In this document: positions 63,271-64,000 of the stretch, one piece after another
Layout of the letters: every line of letters starts with the position of its first letter
Numbering within the stretch: the first letter of the stretch is position 1
Assembly (NCBI GenBank): GCA_902141825.1
Contig: CABFPG010000002.1
Span: 434,001 to 498,000, forward strand
DNA: 64,000 nt
From: Thalassocella blandensis
GTDB lineage: Bacteria; Pseudomonadota; Gammaproteobacteria; Pseudomonadales; Cellvibrionaceae
Direction of reading: 5' to 3'
Translations under genes and position numbers: made by a program
Notes under the pieces: generated by a model
The model's database searches: none
What the model was told of the DNA's origin: nothing
The model's input: only the letters and a program-made list of their open reading frames with translations

Positions 63271-64000
63271 TTATTGATCTTCAAATCGCTGATGTTTGAA
63301 GAACATCCCAGAATCACCAAAGGCAGACACGGTAAACGGCGAAGTCAAACTTAACTCGCCAATCTTCACAGCACTATCGCGGCGCTCTTTGGCATACTGT
63401 CGGGTAAGGTGAGGCAACAACGAAGTTTTAATGGGCATAGACGTTGCCAACACTTCATAAACGGTCGTGCCCTCGGGGATCATTTGCAGATCGTCCCTGA
63501 AGTCATGCGGCTCCGTTAAAAACAAGCCCTGAACATTTTCGTGGGGGACAAAGTAAATTTGTGTGGGCGCTTTCGGAAACAATACCGGATTGCCATTTTG
63601 TTTCACTTTTGCAAGATCGTTGGCCATCAGCAAGGTTGGTTTGGAACTTACCGTAGAGAACAATAAAATAGATGCTAAGGCTTCCGTTTCATGATGCACA
63701 TAATTCGAAAGTTCATTGGCAAAAATATCATGGTTTCGCCCCTGCCCGGTTAGCGTGTATAGCGCAGAGATATTTTCTGAACGCTTTCCATCAACCATCA
63801 GTTTTAACGCAAGACCAGGAATAAAGGCATCATCTTCGCCTGGATCTCCCGTCACGGACATTCGTAAAAACCCATGGTCTGCACCTTTAAATAATCCAGT
63901 GTAAGGCGTATTTTCTGTCGCCGTGAACTTAACTTTTGCCAGTGCACCCATCGGATGAATGGGTTTGACATACCCTGCTGGTGCAACGTCCCCAACCCGA
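63271..64000 (-). CDS. Catalase-superfamily-like protein, C-terminal part (runs off the window)
   Basis: The frame is open to base 64000, so the N-terminus is missing and the start lies outside. The visible 243 residues resemble catalase-like (haem) proteins: GLFKGADHGFLRMSVTGDPG, FIPGLALKLMVDGKRSENI, MIPEGTTVYEVLATSMPIKT. The segment FANELSNYVHHE may be family-specific. An internal ATG at 63951 is not the true start, because the same frame continues upstream with VGDVAPAGYVKPIHPMGALA. It lies 134 bases before the GMC oxidoreductase on the same strand and may remove peroxide or perform peroxygenation. Confidence 0.72.
   Translation of the reverse strand, partial: RVGDVAPAGYVKPIHPMGALAKVKFTATENTPYTGLFKGADHGFLRMSVTGDPGEDDAFIPGLALKLMVDGKRSENISALYTLTGQGRNHDIFANELSNYVHHETEALASILLFSTVSSKPTLLMANDLAKVKQNGNPVLFPKAPTQIYFVPHENVQGLFLTEPHDFRDDLQMIPEGTTVYEVLATSMPIKTSLLPHLTRQYAKERRDSAVKIGELSLTSPFTVSAFGDSGMFFKHQRFEDQ

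Overview
The window reads as one chromosomal stretch of a heterotrophic gammaproteobacterium. Secreted polysaccharide-active enzymes with long poly-serine linkers, a Fur-type box, a TonB-dependent receptor and moderate GC suggest a marine or lignocellulose/algae-degrading member of the Cellvibrionales (Saccharophagus/Teredinibacter/Cellvibrio type). That placement is inference from gene style, not from a marker gene. No rRNA, tRNA, CRISPR array, phage or complete insertion sequence was recognised.

Positions 1-14.6 kb form an amino-acid catabolism block. It holds the start of liuA (isovaleryl-CoA dehydrogenase) with its MerR regulator liuR, a leucine dehydrogenase next to a fused indolepyruvate-type 2-oxoacid:ferredoxin oxidoreductase, an Lrp/AsnC regulator, a 3-hydroxyisobutyryl-CoA hydrolase-like protein and a thiolase. 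A phenylalanine/tyrosine route follows: MarR regulator, hppD, a VOC-family protein, fahA, maiA and, convergently, phhA. The usual homogentisate dioxygenase (hmgA) is absent; the VOC protein sits in its place. Similar palindromes before hppD and before phhA suggest that one MarR regulator controls both.

Positions 15-18.4 kb carry a GntR(YtrA-type)-ABC ATPase-permease-acyltransferase operon. From 18.9 to 36.7 kb the content is mixed: a large secreted GH76-like enzyme with crystallin-like and carbohydrate-binding modules, two hydrolases, a Dps ferritin, a phosphoglycerate mutase, several unrecognised secreted or membrane proteins, an M20 amidohydrolase, an Hpt-HD-GYP fusion, and a DsbD-alpha-like/redoxin pair. 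Several intergenic regions here contain degenerate tandem repeats of period 13 or 14.

From 37.2 to 42.2 kb a giant secreted metallophosphoesterase with repeated Fn3 and DNRLRE-like modules is followed by a TPR protein. The methylcitrate cycle genes prpB-prpC-prpD (42.2-46.2 kb, minus strand) would consume propionyl-CoA from Val/Ile breakdown. A LiuR-like box lies upstream of prpB, which would tie this locus to the leucine regulator. Two paralogous periplasmic binding-like proteins, an OmpA-family protein, a Fur-box-controlled Cys-rich protein plus TonB receptor, and an orphan ModA-like protein follow.

The right end (55.5-64 kb) has a diguanylate cyclase with a periplasmic sugar-binding-like sensor convergent with a GH16 lipoprotein. 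A minus-strand cluster then encodes a catalase-like protein (running off the window), a Tat-exported GMC oxidoreductase and an 816-residue dihaem c-type cytochrome lipoprotein. That cluster looks like a periplasmic oxidation system of unknown substrate and is the strongest candidate for an undescribed system here.
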